From Sclerurus mexicanus (taxonomy: Eukaryota > Chordata > Aves > Passeriformes > Furnariidae): a stretch of DNA of 64,000 nucleotides. The stretch is from positions 53,769 to 117,768 of the forward strand of contig VWZF01006728.1 in assembly GCA_013396755.1 (NCBI GenBank), in the 5' to 3' direction. The notes below the pieces were generated by a model that was given only the letters and a program-made list of their open reading frames with translations, was not told where the DNA came from and searched no databases. A program made the position numbers and the translations under genes. Below, piece by piece: positions 1 through 12,089 of this stretch (position 1 is its first letter; each line of letters starts with the position of its first letter).

Positions 1-794
1 TTGAAGAAAAAAATTTAGAAACTAAATTATAAACTCAAAAATTATAGATCTGACCACCTCAAATGAACTACATGGACTGTAATCATTCCTCTCTCACTTC
101 ATATTATGCATCTTCTTCCTTTTGCTTAGATACCATGTGCACTTGCACTTTGAAGTTTTCTCTCATTTCTCTCATTAATGATCAAGGTCAAAAATATTTA
201 GTCATTAGCTGCTTTGCTTATAAAGCACTCTACAGTTCAAAGTTCCATATTGAGTGATAGGTCAACCCCTGCTTTTCGATCTTAAAAAAAAAGAAGAAAA
301 AGAAAAGAAGAAAATCAGTTTACAATACCAATCTTTTAATACAGAAAAGATATACTGAAAGTTTACCAAGGCTCATCCATAATCCTGCTGACTGCTCACT
401 AATCATTTCATCACACTCAGGTTGACAAGGATCTTGATCTTAATTTTCCTCTTTTAAGGTAATCTAATGGGAAGGGATAAATATCTAGTACATCTCTCTT
501 ATTTCTATGTTGCTTACCTGCTCATGTCATCTCTATGCTTTCATTTTGTGCCATTTATTTAGATAATCATTACGAAAAAGGGCTGAGTCACATATATTTG
601 GCAATGTTTGTAATTTACTAGAAGCTGTCTAGGACAGCACAAAGCTCTGAATTATAAAAATATTTGGCCAGCAAGTACTCCTCTGCCACCTGTTTGTATG
701 CTAGTCACAACTACTCAATTGTATAAACACGGAAGTCACTCAAAGAGGCAGAAAGCACCCAAAAATCTAACTAAACTGTAGTTCCCCAGATCAA
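1..794. other. Intronic or intergenic sequence, no gene seen
   Basis: AT-rich sequence with only short, unconvincing open frames. A purine-rich A/G tract lies near 284-315. If KDM4C continues left of the window this is intron, but that is an inference from the missing 3' exons. Confidence 0.6.
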
Positions 795-1303
795 GAAATG
801 CATCATGTCAATCAAGACAATGAGGTGCTGGAATGAGTTCAAGAAGTGCAAGCGAAAGAAGTGCAAGGGAGCTGGTGAAGGGCCTAGAGAGTAAGTAATA
901 TGAGGCACTGCTGAAGGAGCTGGGGTTATTTAACCTAGAGAAGGAAAGGCTCGGGGGAGACCTTATCACTCTCTACAACTACCTGAGATGAGGTGGTAGT
1001 GAGGTGTGGAGCATCCTCTTCTCCCAAGTAACAAGCCTTAAGACAAGAGGAAACAGTCTCAAGTTATTCCAGGGGAGGTTCAGGTTGGGTAACAAGATGA
1101 ATTTCTTTATGGAAGCAGTTGTTAAAAGTTGGAACGTACTGCCCAGGGAGGAGGTGGAATCACTGTCCCTGGTAGTATTTAGGGAAAGACTGGACATTGC
1201 ACTCAGTGCCGTGGTTTAGTTTACAAGGTGTTGATCAGTCAAAGGCTGGACTCGGTGATCTCAGAGGTCTTTTCCAACCTAAATGATTCTGTGATTCTGT
1301 GAT
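795..1303 (+). mobile_element. CR1 LINE, 3' fragment
   Basis: This is a 5'-truncated CR1 copy in plus orientation. It holds the C-terminal part of ORF2 in decayed form, with recognisable stretches for the opening of the last coding block, the 'tctctacaactacctga' segment and the 'ggggaggttcaggttgg' segment. It ends in two copies of the CR1 3' octamer (ATTCTGTG at 1286-1293 and 1294-1301), the hallmark of avian CR1. Frames are broken, so it is not active. The left border is approximate. Confidence 0.9.
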
Positions 1304-2640
1304 GGCAGAATCTTTTCTGTGACATATTCAGTAAACCTTCACCTCCTACATTTCCCATTAACCTAACAAGGCCCATCCAGGCGAGAGCTGCATGTTCTTA
1401 ATTTCTATTTAAAAACTATCCAGTTTCTACTTGATATAATGAGATAATTTTTACCATAACTAGTTAAAGAACTAGATGAGATTACTGCAAACATAAAATT
1501 CCTGAAAGAGACTTACAGGACAGTTATTTCAAAGGTAGATTTTATAGTGATCACAGTATTTTTGAGAGAGATGAATTATCTTAAAACTATGATGTTGAAC
1601 TGGAAAATGCACATTATAGGTAGTTCTGAATACGATAAGTCTACACTGCATGTTGTATTTCAGCAGCAAAATTAACCAACCAGCAAACAGATNNNNNNNN
1701 NNNATTAACCAACCAGCAAACAGATATCAGTTATAAAAAGCAAAGACCCATCACAAGGATAAAAGTACTTCCATTCTGGTCAAAAAGCAAAAGTTTCCCA
1801 ACTAAAGGATAGCTGCAATGTAAGTCAAGCCTTATTACTCAAAGGTCTCAAATTTCTCAAAAATCACGAGTGTTGCCCAACTGCAAGACTCTAGTTCTTT
1901 TGTCATTGAGGAATTTATTTTTAATATTGTAGAAGAAAGTCAGTAAGCTATAGACCAGATGGTTGGCTGAATATCATACATAGTCAGGTAATGTGAATTA
2001 TTCTTCTCTATGTTCCTCTCTCTCTCTCCAGCCACAATACCATGGAGAACATGTTGCCTTAACATTAAAGGATAACATAGACAGTTACCATTCTATCAAA
2101 GGGATGCCAAACATGCATGTTTGCATAGTGAGACATAGAGTTGCACAGTGAGACAGTATGCAAAAGACTAAAGGTTCATGTATATTATCTCTTCCTCGGG
2201 ATAAGAAGGTCTTTAAAACAGTTTCTATTTGCAATGGCATCTTCATTTACAGTTGCTTTGAGTAACACTTACTTGAGAATGTATCTCCTACTATTGCTCT
2301 GATGTCCAAAAAACAGAGGAATATACAGATTTTCAAATACAGTTGAGGATATTTTTTACAGCCTCTACATGTGTTCATATACCCTTATATCTGCCCCGTT
2401 TTGATAAGCTAAATTTTGTGGAATATGAAGTTAACATACTCATTACTCTTTTTATGAACTCCATGCCAATCTATGTGTGATTTTGTTATGGCACATTTGG
2501 ACACACCCCATTCTCCACGGAAAAAAAGCAAACAGTAACAATGACTCTTCACCAAGGGATTTTTCTGTCATAGTGTCACTCTGTGAAATACAGGCTACTG
2601 GAGAAATTGGAAGATGATGTAGGTTGCAGTGCCATCCTTA
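1304..2640. other. Intronic sequence with an 11-N assembly gap
   Basis: No gene or clear repeat is seen. The N run at 1693-1703 is flanked on both sides by the same 22-bp sequence (1671-1692 and 1704-1725), which suggests two overlapping contig ends were not merged. Confidence 0.6.
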
Positions 2641-2689
2641 CTATGTTGACATCGCTTTATGACTTCTATTTGTCAGACTTGGACAGTAT

Positions 2690-2960
2690 AGTCTCTCAGC
2701 TTGCCAAGTGCCCTGCTGTGATAAGGTGCAAGGAATAAGTAAGCTGCTTAAGTTCAGAGCTGACAAGACAGATGTAATGCTTGTTGGTAATGAAAACAAC
2801 ACACAGTCATTCCTGAAGACCACACAGTTAAACTTACTGGATGTGCCTAGCAAATGATCTCACATTACTATGTATATAGAGAAAATATGCCACTCCTTCA
2901 GAGACAAAATGTTGTTCTCTGTCACTTGGGGTAATTTAAGGCACTCATCTGTAGTTCAAG
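2690..2960 (+). mobile_element. Possible ancient L2-like LINE relic
   Basis: One plus-strand frame around 2735-2795 reads KLLKFRADKTDVMLVG. This resembles the 'KLN-DKTEVLLVG' segment of L2/Rex-type LINE reverse transcriptases, downstream of the catalytic core. Flanking sequence is too decayed for a firm assignment. The match rests on about 16 residues, so it is a suggestion only. Confidence 0.3.
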
Positions 2961-3689
2961 CTGTGGCTGTCTAAGATACCATGCTTTGAAACAAACCAGC
3001 AGCATGAAATAAATTACTGTTTAAAAAGCCCCACTGTAAACAAAGGCAGGACAAATCACTAGTCTCTAAAAGAATGTGTCATTTTTCCACTAATAAAATT
3101 TTATCTAAAACAGTTACCTCATCTTTTTTCTCAGAAATTGCATATAGAGAAAGCTCACAGAAAGCTACTTCAACTTATGGGAATAAAAAGGTAATCCCTG
3201 TCAGCAGCTCAGATGTCATTTTTTTTTCTTAAAATGAACATTAATCTGAGTTACTTTAAATCCCCAGAATTTGTTGTGCAACTCAACTTACCACTTTCTT
3301 CAGAAGCTCCTTACAAATACTATTTCAAATAGCAGTCAGATTCCTAAAGTAAAACCAGTATCTGTTCATGTAGACAGGTTCTCAAGCTTATAACCTGAAC
3401 TGGACCTTTTTGCCTTCAGGGAACAGGTCTCATAGCAATGTTCCAAGGATCACCACAGCAATGTGTTGTGGCACAGAACTTTAAATGAAGAGAAGGACAG
3501 AAAAAAAAGTAGCTAAAAGTACTAAAAATCCAAATTTAACTTCTGAGAGCTACACATTCTCACTGAACTGCCTATTTCCCCTTACATACAAATTAGTTTA
3601 CCAATTACCCATCAGCGTATCCTTAAAACACATCAAATCTAGAAAAGAGCATGAAGTATAAGTAACAAGCAGAAAGGGCTAGAAGTGAC
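2961..3689. other. Intronic sequence, nothing recognised
   Basis: AT-rich, with no long frame, splice-bounded exon or clear repeat seen on either strand. Confidence 0.5.
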
Positions 3690-5060
3690 TGTGCAGCTGG
3701 AAAGTATGATCTAATCACAGTCACTGAAAGGTAGTGGGACAAATCACATGATGGAAGCACTCCAAGTAACAGCTATAAACTGTTCAGAAGGGACAGGCAA
3801 GGAAAGAGATTTGCTCTCTATGGACTGATTGCACAGACCTGTCTTTGAAAAACAGCAATGAACAGGTCAAGAGCCTGTGGTTGAAAATAAGAAGGCAAGT
3901 GGTTTGTGTTTGTCTGAATCAAGAGGAGACTGTTGAAAAAACCTTCTTTCTGCAACTAGAGGACGCATCACCGGGGCAGGTTCTGATCCCCCTTGGGGAC
4001 TTCAGTAGCCCTGACATCTGCTGGAAAAGCAGCCTGGCAAGACATAAGTTGTCCAGGAGACTCTTGGAGAGCATGAAGGATAATTTCTTAACCCAGGTGA
4101 CAGACAGCCAGCTCACAGAGGAGAAGTGTTACTGTACCTGTTGCTTACTGTCACAGATTAACTCACTGGAGAGGTCAAGATCTGAGGCAGCTGGGGCTGA
4201 AGTGATCACGCCCTGGTGGAATTCACAATCGCAAGGGATTCAGGACAAATAAAGACTAAAGCCTGAATAGCACTCTTGAATTTTAGGGGCCTGAATTTTC
4301 AGTTATTTAAGAAAACAGCGGATGGAGCCGCCTGGGAAACTGCCCTGAGTGAAGAAAGAGCAGAATAAAACTGGCAGATCTTTGAGGATGCTGTTCTTGA
4401 AGCCCAAGAGCTCTCAATTCCCATCTGTGAGCATTCAGACAGGGAAGGCAGGAGACCAGCGTGGCCCACTAAGGACCACCTGGCCAAACTAAAATACAAG
4501 GAAAAGCACAGGTAGCGGAACCAGGGGCATGTAATTTGGGAAGAATCTAGGGGTCCTGCCTGGCTGCGTAGGGACAGGATTGGGAGAGCTAAGTTACAGC
4601 TGGAGCTGAATTTGGCAATGGATGCAAAGAATAATAAGAATGCTTTTTACAGGCATGATGGTCAGAAAGGGAAGATTAAAGAAAACATTAGGTACTGAAT
4701 AATTTTTTTTTTGTCTCAGTTTTCATAGCAATCAATGTGCCCATGTGTCTCAAGTCCCTGAATCTCAAGATAGAAACCGGGGGAATCCCTCCCATTGTAA
4801 GAGATGATCAGGTTCAAGACCATCTGGGGAACCTAAAAATACACAAGATGATGGGACCCTATGAGATGCACCCCAGTGTCCTGAAGGTGTCAGCTGATAT
4901 AGTTGCCAAGATACTCTCTATCATATCTGAAATGTCATGGCAGTCAAGGAAAGTCCCCAGTGACTGAAGGAAAGGGAGTATTGCATAGTGTTTTAAATGC
5001 AAATTCACAGGAGAAAAAATTTCTTCCATAATCTTGTATCACCTCTGTGTCCATGGTAAG
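3690..5060 (+). mobile_element. CR1 LINE, internal ORF2 fragment (endonuclease to start of RT)
   Basis: Decayed plus-strand frames follow the CR1 ORF2 order. At 3690-3850 they resemble the endonuclease part 'DLI-VTE-WWDKSH'. At 3925-4100 the 'LGDFSSPDICW' block and 'DNFLTQV' are the usual GDFN-PDICW endonuclease motif region. At 4560-4700 a linker includes 'LELNLAM'. At 4795-4965 'DQVQDHLGNL-IHKMMGP-EMHPSVLK' matches the segment just before the reverse transcriptase core. Several stops and frameshifts are present. The element lacks its 3' end here, so it is an internal fragment rather than a simple 5' truncation. Confidence 0.85.
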
Positions 5061-5304
5061 ATATTTTAAACTGGAGCATCACTGCAATTATTACCAGTAT
5101 GATTTATGAGACCATAAAGTGGCATTGTTCAATCTTCTAGAAAGATACTTTTTTAGTATCCGTAAGTCTAAAGCAGTTTGGAATAAATTTTGTTGTGCTA
5201 CTGACTATATACACATTAAATACATTAAAAAAATGCAACAGTTGCCAGCAACATCAGTGGATGATTATCTTTTTTTATTTCTTGAAAGTCCCCACGTACC
5301 ATGT

Positions 5305-6150
5305 AGTTTAGAATGTCAGAACAGTTTGGCTTGGAAGGGATCTTTGAAGATCTTCTACTTCCAACCCCACTGCCCTGGGCAGGGACACCTTTCANACCAG
5401 GATGCAGTTGGCTTGTTAGCTTTTAGGCTTGTGTCCAGTTTTTCATTCCCTGTGCCCCCAAGTCCTTCTCCACACAGCTGCCCTCAATCCATTCATCCCC
5501 CAGTCTNTGAGACCAGCTTGCTCAAAACCAGGTTCAACTGACCTGGAACACTTTCAGTGATGAGGCATCCACAAGTTCTATTGGCAACCTGTTACAGTAT
5601 AGTATCACTTTCATTGTAAAAGAGTTTCCCTTGTATCCAATCTAAATCTACCTTCTTTCAGTATAAAACTGTTCCAGCTTGTCTTCTCACTGCAAGTCCT
5701 GGTAAAAAGTCTTTCCTTGTCTTTCTTAAAAATTCATTTTAAATATTGAAAAGACATGGTAATGTTTCCCAACAGCCTTCTCTTCTCCAGGCTGAACAGC
5801 TCCAGCCCTCTCAGCCTGTATTCACAGCAGAGGTGCTACAGCCCTCTGATCATTTTTGTCTTGGACCCATTGTAACAGATCCTTTGTTTTTTCTTCTGCT
5901 GGGAACCCCAGAGCTGGATGACCTACACCAGCTGGGAGTACTCTCATGAGAGCAGAGCAGGAGGGCAAAATGCCCTCTCTTGACCTGTTGGCCATGCTAC
6001 TTTTGATGCAGACCAGGATGCAGTTGGCTTGTTAGCTTTTAGGCTTGTGTCCAGTTTTTCATTCCCTGTGCCCCCAAGTCCTTCTCCACACAGCTGCCCT
6101 CAATCCATTCATCCCCCAGTCTGTATTGATATTTTGAGTTGCCCCTACAC
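5305..6150 (-). mobile_element. CR1 LINE, 3' fragment, minus orientation
   Basis: Read on the minus strand this is the CR1 3' region. It begins in the plus sequence with the usual 'cagaacagtttggcttggaa' start and passes through 'ccaggctgaacagctccag' near 5788-5806. It continues to 'cccccaagtccttctc' and 'ctgtattgata' near 6071-6130. A 111-bp block (5396-5506), bounded by single Ns, interrupts the normal order and is an exact copy of 6012-6122. See findings. Confidence 0.88.
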
Positions 6151-9100
6151 TGAACACAAAGGTGATACAACAGTATGGAAGAAATTTTTTCAGTTTTAAA
6201 TTTACGCTTAAAAATACCTTTGTTTCATATATATTCAATCACTATATAAATTAAAAAAAAAAACAAAACCAATATGCACATACCCTGTGCATGTAATGAG
6301 ACATAAGTTTTCCTGGATTATGTTGTCTAGAAATTTGTTTCTTACAGATACAAACCTGGCACCAGTTTTCTTTCTCCCAGTTTTCTAAAACAATACTTAA
6401 ATTCTATATACACTGGACATATTTAATCTTTGATAGTTACTACACTTACATCAGCAGACATGTTTATGTCTCTTTCTGTCCATGTCTTCAGACATTATTT
6501 ACAGTCATGCATATCTAACATATTCCATATCTTGTGTAAGACTTCATAGTACAGTACCATTGCAAAATACAAATTTGACAAGTCTGCAAAAGGATCTGCT
6601 CATTGTAGCAAATTATTCCAACCATAAGTACCATACAGCCAGAAAAGTACATTTTTCTAATACACTTATTAAAAATCTCATGAACACTGTGACTAAAACA
6701 TGTACACTAAATTCTATTTTGTACATGATGACAATAAGTTACTACATTTTTAAAGAATCTTATATTACAGTAATCAACTCTTGCATCATTTTTAGCTTAA
6801 AATTTTTTAAAATCAAGTGTGCTAATAAAAGCTATTTCATTAACAGTTTTTAAATCATTTGGAAATATTTTAAAACCTGTCTCAAGATTTCTGTCTGTTT
6901 TGCTCCCATTGCGTGTGAATGTGTACAATGAGCTAGTTAATGTATGACTGTATGTATGCTATAACAATTCTGTTCAATGGTCCTTCCAGCAATATTTTTG
7001 GGAATATTGAAAAGCAATCAGTACTTCTTTGTTCTACCAGAAACACATGGCAACACTGGTGTACATCCCTGCAAGAGCTTCTTTACTCTTTCACAAACAC
7101 AGCTACAATAGTTCTACTACCTCACTGTAGTTTAACAAATGAATTTCATTGCACATTAGAACACATAAGATGAGCAGTGTCCTCAAATGTCTTTAATCCT
7201 TTTTGAGGTTCCATACATCATTAAAACAGAATGACAGGCAGGAGAATATTCGCTCGTTCTTTTAAAAGCTCATACACATTTTTGCTTTGATTCCATTCTT
7301 CAGTGCCATACCACTGAGAAAACTCTGTATTTTCAGAATTGATGTACCTTTCAATACTATAATCTCTGGCTTTCAAGCTCACTATTATTTGCCTTCAGGT
7401 GCAAATTTTAAAGTGTATAGCCTTCTAAAAAATCTTTATGGCTTCAGCCAGATACTGAAAGGCTTGTAGATCAGTCATCATCACAGTGTAGATTTCTTTT
7501 CAAAATAATGTTCCTCACTCAGAGTACACTTGTGGTTATACTCGGTTCACTTGTCAAATACAAATTTGAGGTCATCAAAAGCTTCAGGGCAACTTCAGCT
7601 ATTCCAAAACTCATTTTCTACCTCTATTTTGTTGGAGAAATAGTATTTCAAATATAAAAATAATAGGAAACTCTACAGATAAAGAAACAAAGGCATCTTA
7701 TGTGCATGTTTCAGTATAATATTGCAGTGACTGCCTATAAGGACAAAGTCAATCTAATACCCAAGCATTTTAAACATTAAAAAAATACTGAAAGCAGATA
7801 ATGTATTTTGCTACCAAGTTAATATGCGTTGTATTCAAAATGTGATTTTAGAGTTGGCATCTCAAAATGTATAGGTCTAGGAACAGATGCTAATGATTCT
7901 ATTTAAATGTTTCTATTATACACATGAAATATTTAAATACTCTCATTTACAACATCTATATTTGTTATAAGTCATGTGTCTGTTAATGGTGAATGACACC
8001 AGGCTCAATATACCTGGTGGATTGAATTCTTTGGCCATATACTAACAATGGATTTTATTTCATTTTAGTTTTAAGTCTTATGTTTTATTAAAAAAAAATA
8101 GACAAGAGAGTACTTACTGTTTCTTTTAAAGGCTAAGTTTATATTTGAGAGGTCAGTCTGAATTTTTCATCCCCAGAGACTTTTTCATGTAGCTATAATT
8201 CCTATTTATAATTAGAGCTGAGTAATTAACACTCTTTTGAAAGCAGAGACTATCTAGGTACTTGGGGAAAAGCTTTTCCGTTCCCAAAGTAAAATTGAGT
8301 TTTATCATTGACTTTGACACACAAAGGAATCCAGTCTGCTTTCTATGACCCAAAGCCTCATACATATAAATAGGCAAGGAAAACAGGGTTTCAAAAGCAT
8401 GAGCATACACCCAAGCTTCTCTTGGAGACTCAAGGACAAACAGAATAAGACAAAAATAAAATAAATAAAGCTAAACTCAGCTAGAAACCTAAGCTTTGTC
8501 CGCTTTGGATAAACTGCTAGATGCTGTTAAACTGCATTGGGCTGGAAGCTGACACCACACTCATTCACAGCACAACTTCTACAAATCACACACTTGTTAC
8601 AATTCATCACCAGCTGAAACTGTGCATTTTTGTTTAGAGAAATTTCATGTTGTCACCCTTCATTCCACCAGTTCTCGCAAATTCGCATCCCTTTCATCTG
8701 CTTCTAACATTTTCCCTGTGACTGTAAGTACTTAAGTTGGCATTTGTGTATTCTCCATATTCATGCTTGTTCAACGTCTGCTGTTGAACTTGGAGATACC
8801 TGGAACCACCTTGGAGAGACCATCTAAACTGTGTGTCTGCAAAGCAGCTAGCACACTGTAGTTTAAGTAAATATTGTTCTATAATGTGTTATATAGTCAG
8901 TTATATCCCTCCAGCCATTTAATTTTAGAACTTGTGCTTACACATCCATATTCAACATATTTGTTTCCTAGATTGATAATCAGGGATTGTCATTTCACAC
9001 GACTATTTGAACTCAAAATGTCTGATAGATGTGATGATTCGGGTTGAATATAAAATAGAGGAAGAAAGTCTGACTCTCTGACAAAAAAGACCAGGACAAT

Positions 9101-11870
9101 CTCATTTTTTCATTCACATAGATTTCAAAAAATATAAAAAGAGAAAATATATAGTCACAGAGAAATAACATGAAAAAACTACAGATTATGGCATCTTTGT
9201 TGAATGCTGTCCATATAGAAATTGCCTGGGAGATCTTTTGCTTTCACATGAAAAGTAAGCAAGAGTACTACAATATAATGGGTGTACACTCCTAAAATAG
9301 AAGTGATTTCAACAGAGTGGATCACACTCTTTTCTTTCACATGCCCCTATGAAAAACAAAGCAGACAAATCTTATATTTAGTGTTTTCATCCACTAGCAT
9401 TAAGAAACAATTTTCAAGAGAATTAATTTTTAATGACACATTCACTGGCATGTACATTTTCACCAGTGATGGTACATGACACATAAGCTATTGAGAAGAG
9501 CTAGAGAAATAGAAAACATTTCGGCATGCTATGAAAACCCACTAACCAACAAACATGAGACAGTTGGATAAAACAATTTTAAAGCTGTGAGCTACTACTA
9601 GTATGATAAAAATATTGATTTTTATTCTACAATAAATTAATATATCCTGGATATTTAATAATGGAAAGACTGACAGGAAACACACTGATTCCAATGCAAA
9701 ATTTCTAGCGAATTAAAACTATTTAGCAGTTATCACTATACATACTATCTAAGCAATAAAAAAGAGCCTACTAATACATTAATATTTGCGAAGATGTTTT
9801 TTAACTTGTAAAAAAATAAAACACTGACTTTTTATTTCCTTTGAAATTCCTTTGTAGATATTACGTTAAAGAAAATGTTGGCTCCACCTCTATGGATCTC
9901 TGAAAAAAGCACATATTCTGCTTGTCTGGCTTCTTAGTATTTCAGGAGGAAGGAAGAGGGAGGACAGGGATATGAAATGTTTAAAACAACTAGAACCATT
10001 TGCTTCTACATTATAATATCTATTTTTTGTATGGCTGCTTGGTAGAATGTAATCTATTCCTTTATATTTGTTTTCCATTCTGTTTTGTTCATTAAAAAAA
10101 CCCAAAAAAACCCAAACAAACAAAAAAAACGCAAAAAAACAAACCCCAAAGAACAAAACACATCCTAAATTTTGTACAGAGGAGGTGCATGGGCAGCCAA
10201 CATTTACTTATTAGCTACCCCATGTTTTATCATAAAATGGATTACAAAGATAGGCTCAGAAATGTATTTTTTTAAAAAAATTATTGCTTATGAAGGCTCA
10301 ATATCATGAAACAATGTACAAAACCTGTCTGTGCTCTGGCAGCTCTCTAGCTTTGAATGATGGACAGCGGTGAATGGCAAATACAATAGCTACAAAACCA
10401 GAATTGGCTGCTGAAGAGCAGTATTGACAGTCTCTATGATTTTAAAGGGCAAAACTGGCCTAAATCAATTGCTCACATATTCCTGGAGCTAACATTACAG
10501 TGTGAAACACTCAGTATGCTTTTACAGAAATTAACAGTAAGATAGATGGTATCAACTGTCTACTTCAAGGTACAGAGTAAATGGTAACGGAGGGGAATGA
10601 AAGGTAAGGATGAAATTTGGGCCAAGTACAAGAAAGAAGAGGCAGGCATTCCTAGAGAAAGAAACAGAATAAATTTGCATATAATTCCTGGGGGTCCCTC
10701 AAGATAAGGTACCCAGTGCTTAGTGGGTATGAGAGATAAATTGCTATTCTGTAGCATCAACAATCACGAAGCAAAGACTAACATAAAGATCACAACTGAC
10801 ATGAGAATGATGTTGCAGATATATACCACGTTGTTGACAGCAAACTCTTTAGAGAAGTAAAAACTCCATGTTCCAGGAAACAAGAGAAATATTTTACAAA
10901 AAGTATCTAAAACACAGGGCTTTAGAGAAAATACAAACTACCCATGGAATTCCATCGCATATATATATATATATATATATACACGTTTTAAATACAGAAT
11001 AATACAGGAGACTTAGGGTATTCACTGTCAAACACTACAGAGTCAAATCTGTAAAACACAAACTTCTTTGCAACAAAACCCAAAATTTAAAAGCAGACAG
11101 ACTGCAGGTAGTTTACAGCAGATTTTTTCCTGCTCCTTTACCCAAGAAGCAACATTTTATTGGTCTATTGACATTATATTGCTACAGAGTATTTTGAAAT
11201 GGTTGAACTGCCTACTTCTCTTAAATTAGTACAAGCCTAGCTATTTCTTTATAAATTTAATGTTAGAAATGAAATCTTGGAAAAGTAAGGCTTAATGTGC
11301 TAACCAGGATTATAGTGCTTCCCTGCCTCAGAGTAAGTCTGTCTTCTACCTGCAGCATTATTACATTTATACCTGCTATAAAGTACCCTGCCTTTCTTTT
11401 TTATTGTATTCAGCTGAATTCCTTCTTCACCACATTCATTCCACTCAATTATACAAACTCTTCTATTTAAAAAAACAGTCATAAGGAAGGCAAGTGCCCT
11501 GTTTCTAAACATCCAGTTACTGACAGGAGACCATAAGCATATATACAGCTTAATACAATCTGTACTGGTTCAATGTCATTTTATGTTGAAGGAGGCATCA
11601 AGAACTGAAAAAACACTACGGACTATAAGCAATAGTCTAACCACTGAAGATAAAAATAGAAGGAAAAGACCTTAATTATTTATAACTGATTAACATAATT
11701 GCTTCACAGTCAGTAGTAATAACCTAGGAATTGTAAATCATGTAATTACACAAATTTTGCCTCCATACTTTTAATTTAAAATTAATTCAAGCCTTCTCCA
11801 AAAGGCTCCTGTAAGTCTGAGAGAGTGTAAGTCATGAACAGTCCAGAGACCGCATTTCAAGATCTGATGA
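6151..11870. other. Long AT-rich intronic stretch, no gene seen
   Basis: I see no exon with conserved coding sequence and no recognisable transposon. The short open frames have no family resemblance. Simple sequence includes an A/C-rich tract near 10092-10150 and an (AT)n tract at 10959-10981. Confidence 0.5.
10959..10981. repeat. (AT)n microsatellite
   Basis: About 11 uninterrupted AT dinucleotides. Confidence 0.95.
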
Positions 11871-11876
11871 ATTAAA

Positions 11877-11985
11877 CAAAAGAAAGAAAGGGGTGAAAGA
11901 AGGAAAGGGGAGGGGAGGGAAAAGGGGGAGGGAAGNNNNNNNNNNNGAAGGGGAGCGGAGGGGAGGGGAGGGGAGAGACAAGTAG
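11877..11985. repeat. Purine-rich (GGGGA/GGAAA) tract with an 11-N gap
   Basis: Nearly pure A/G on the plus strand with irregular GGGGA units. The gap at 11936-11946 sits inside it, so repeat length is uncertain. The open frame on the minus strand is low-complexity Pro/Ser/Leu and not a gene. Confidence 0.85.
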
Positions 11986-11987
11986 CT

Positions 11988-12085
11988 GTGGCACATTGTG
12001 TGTTGCTGAGTCAAAAGTTGGGCTTGCTGACCTTAGAGGTAATTTGTAATCTTAAAGACTCTATGTTTCTATGATTTCTGTGTTT
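11988..12085 (+). mobile_element. Short CR1 3' tail fragment
   Basis: The segment 'cttgctgaccttagaggt', followed after a few bases by 'ctatgtttctatgattt', matches the terminal 60-80 bp of CR1, including a decayed ATTCTATG tail. It is very short, and its left edge merges into the purine tract. Confidence 0.5.
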
Positions 12086-12089
12086 TCAA

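Noticed and set aside
3845..4252. 135-codon plus-strand open frame as a gene
   Set aside because: It follows the CR1 endonuclease order (GDF--PDICW region) with flanking CR1 sequence and frame breaks, so it is a transposon fragment.
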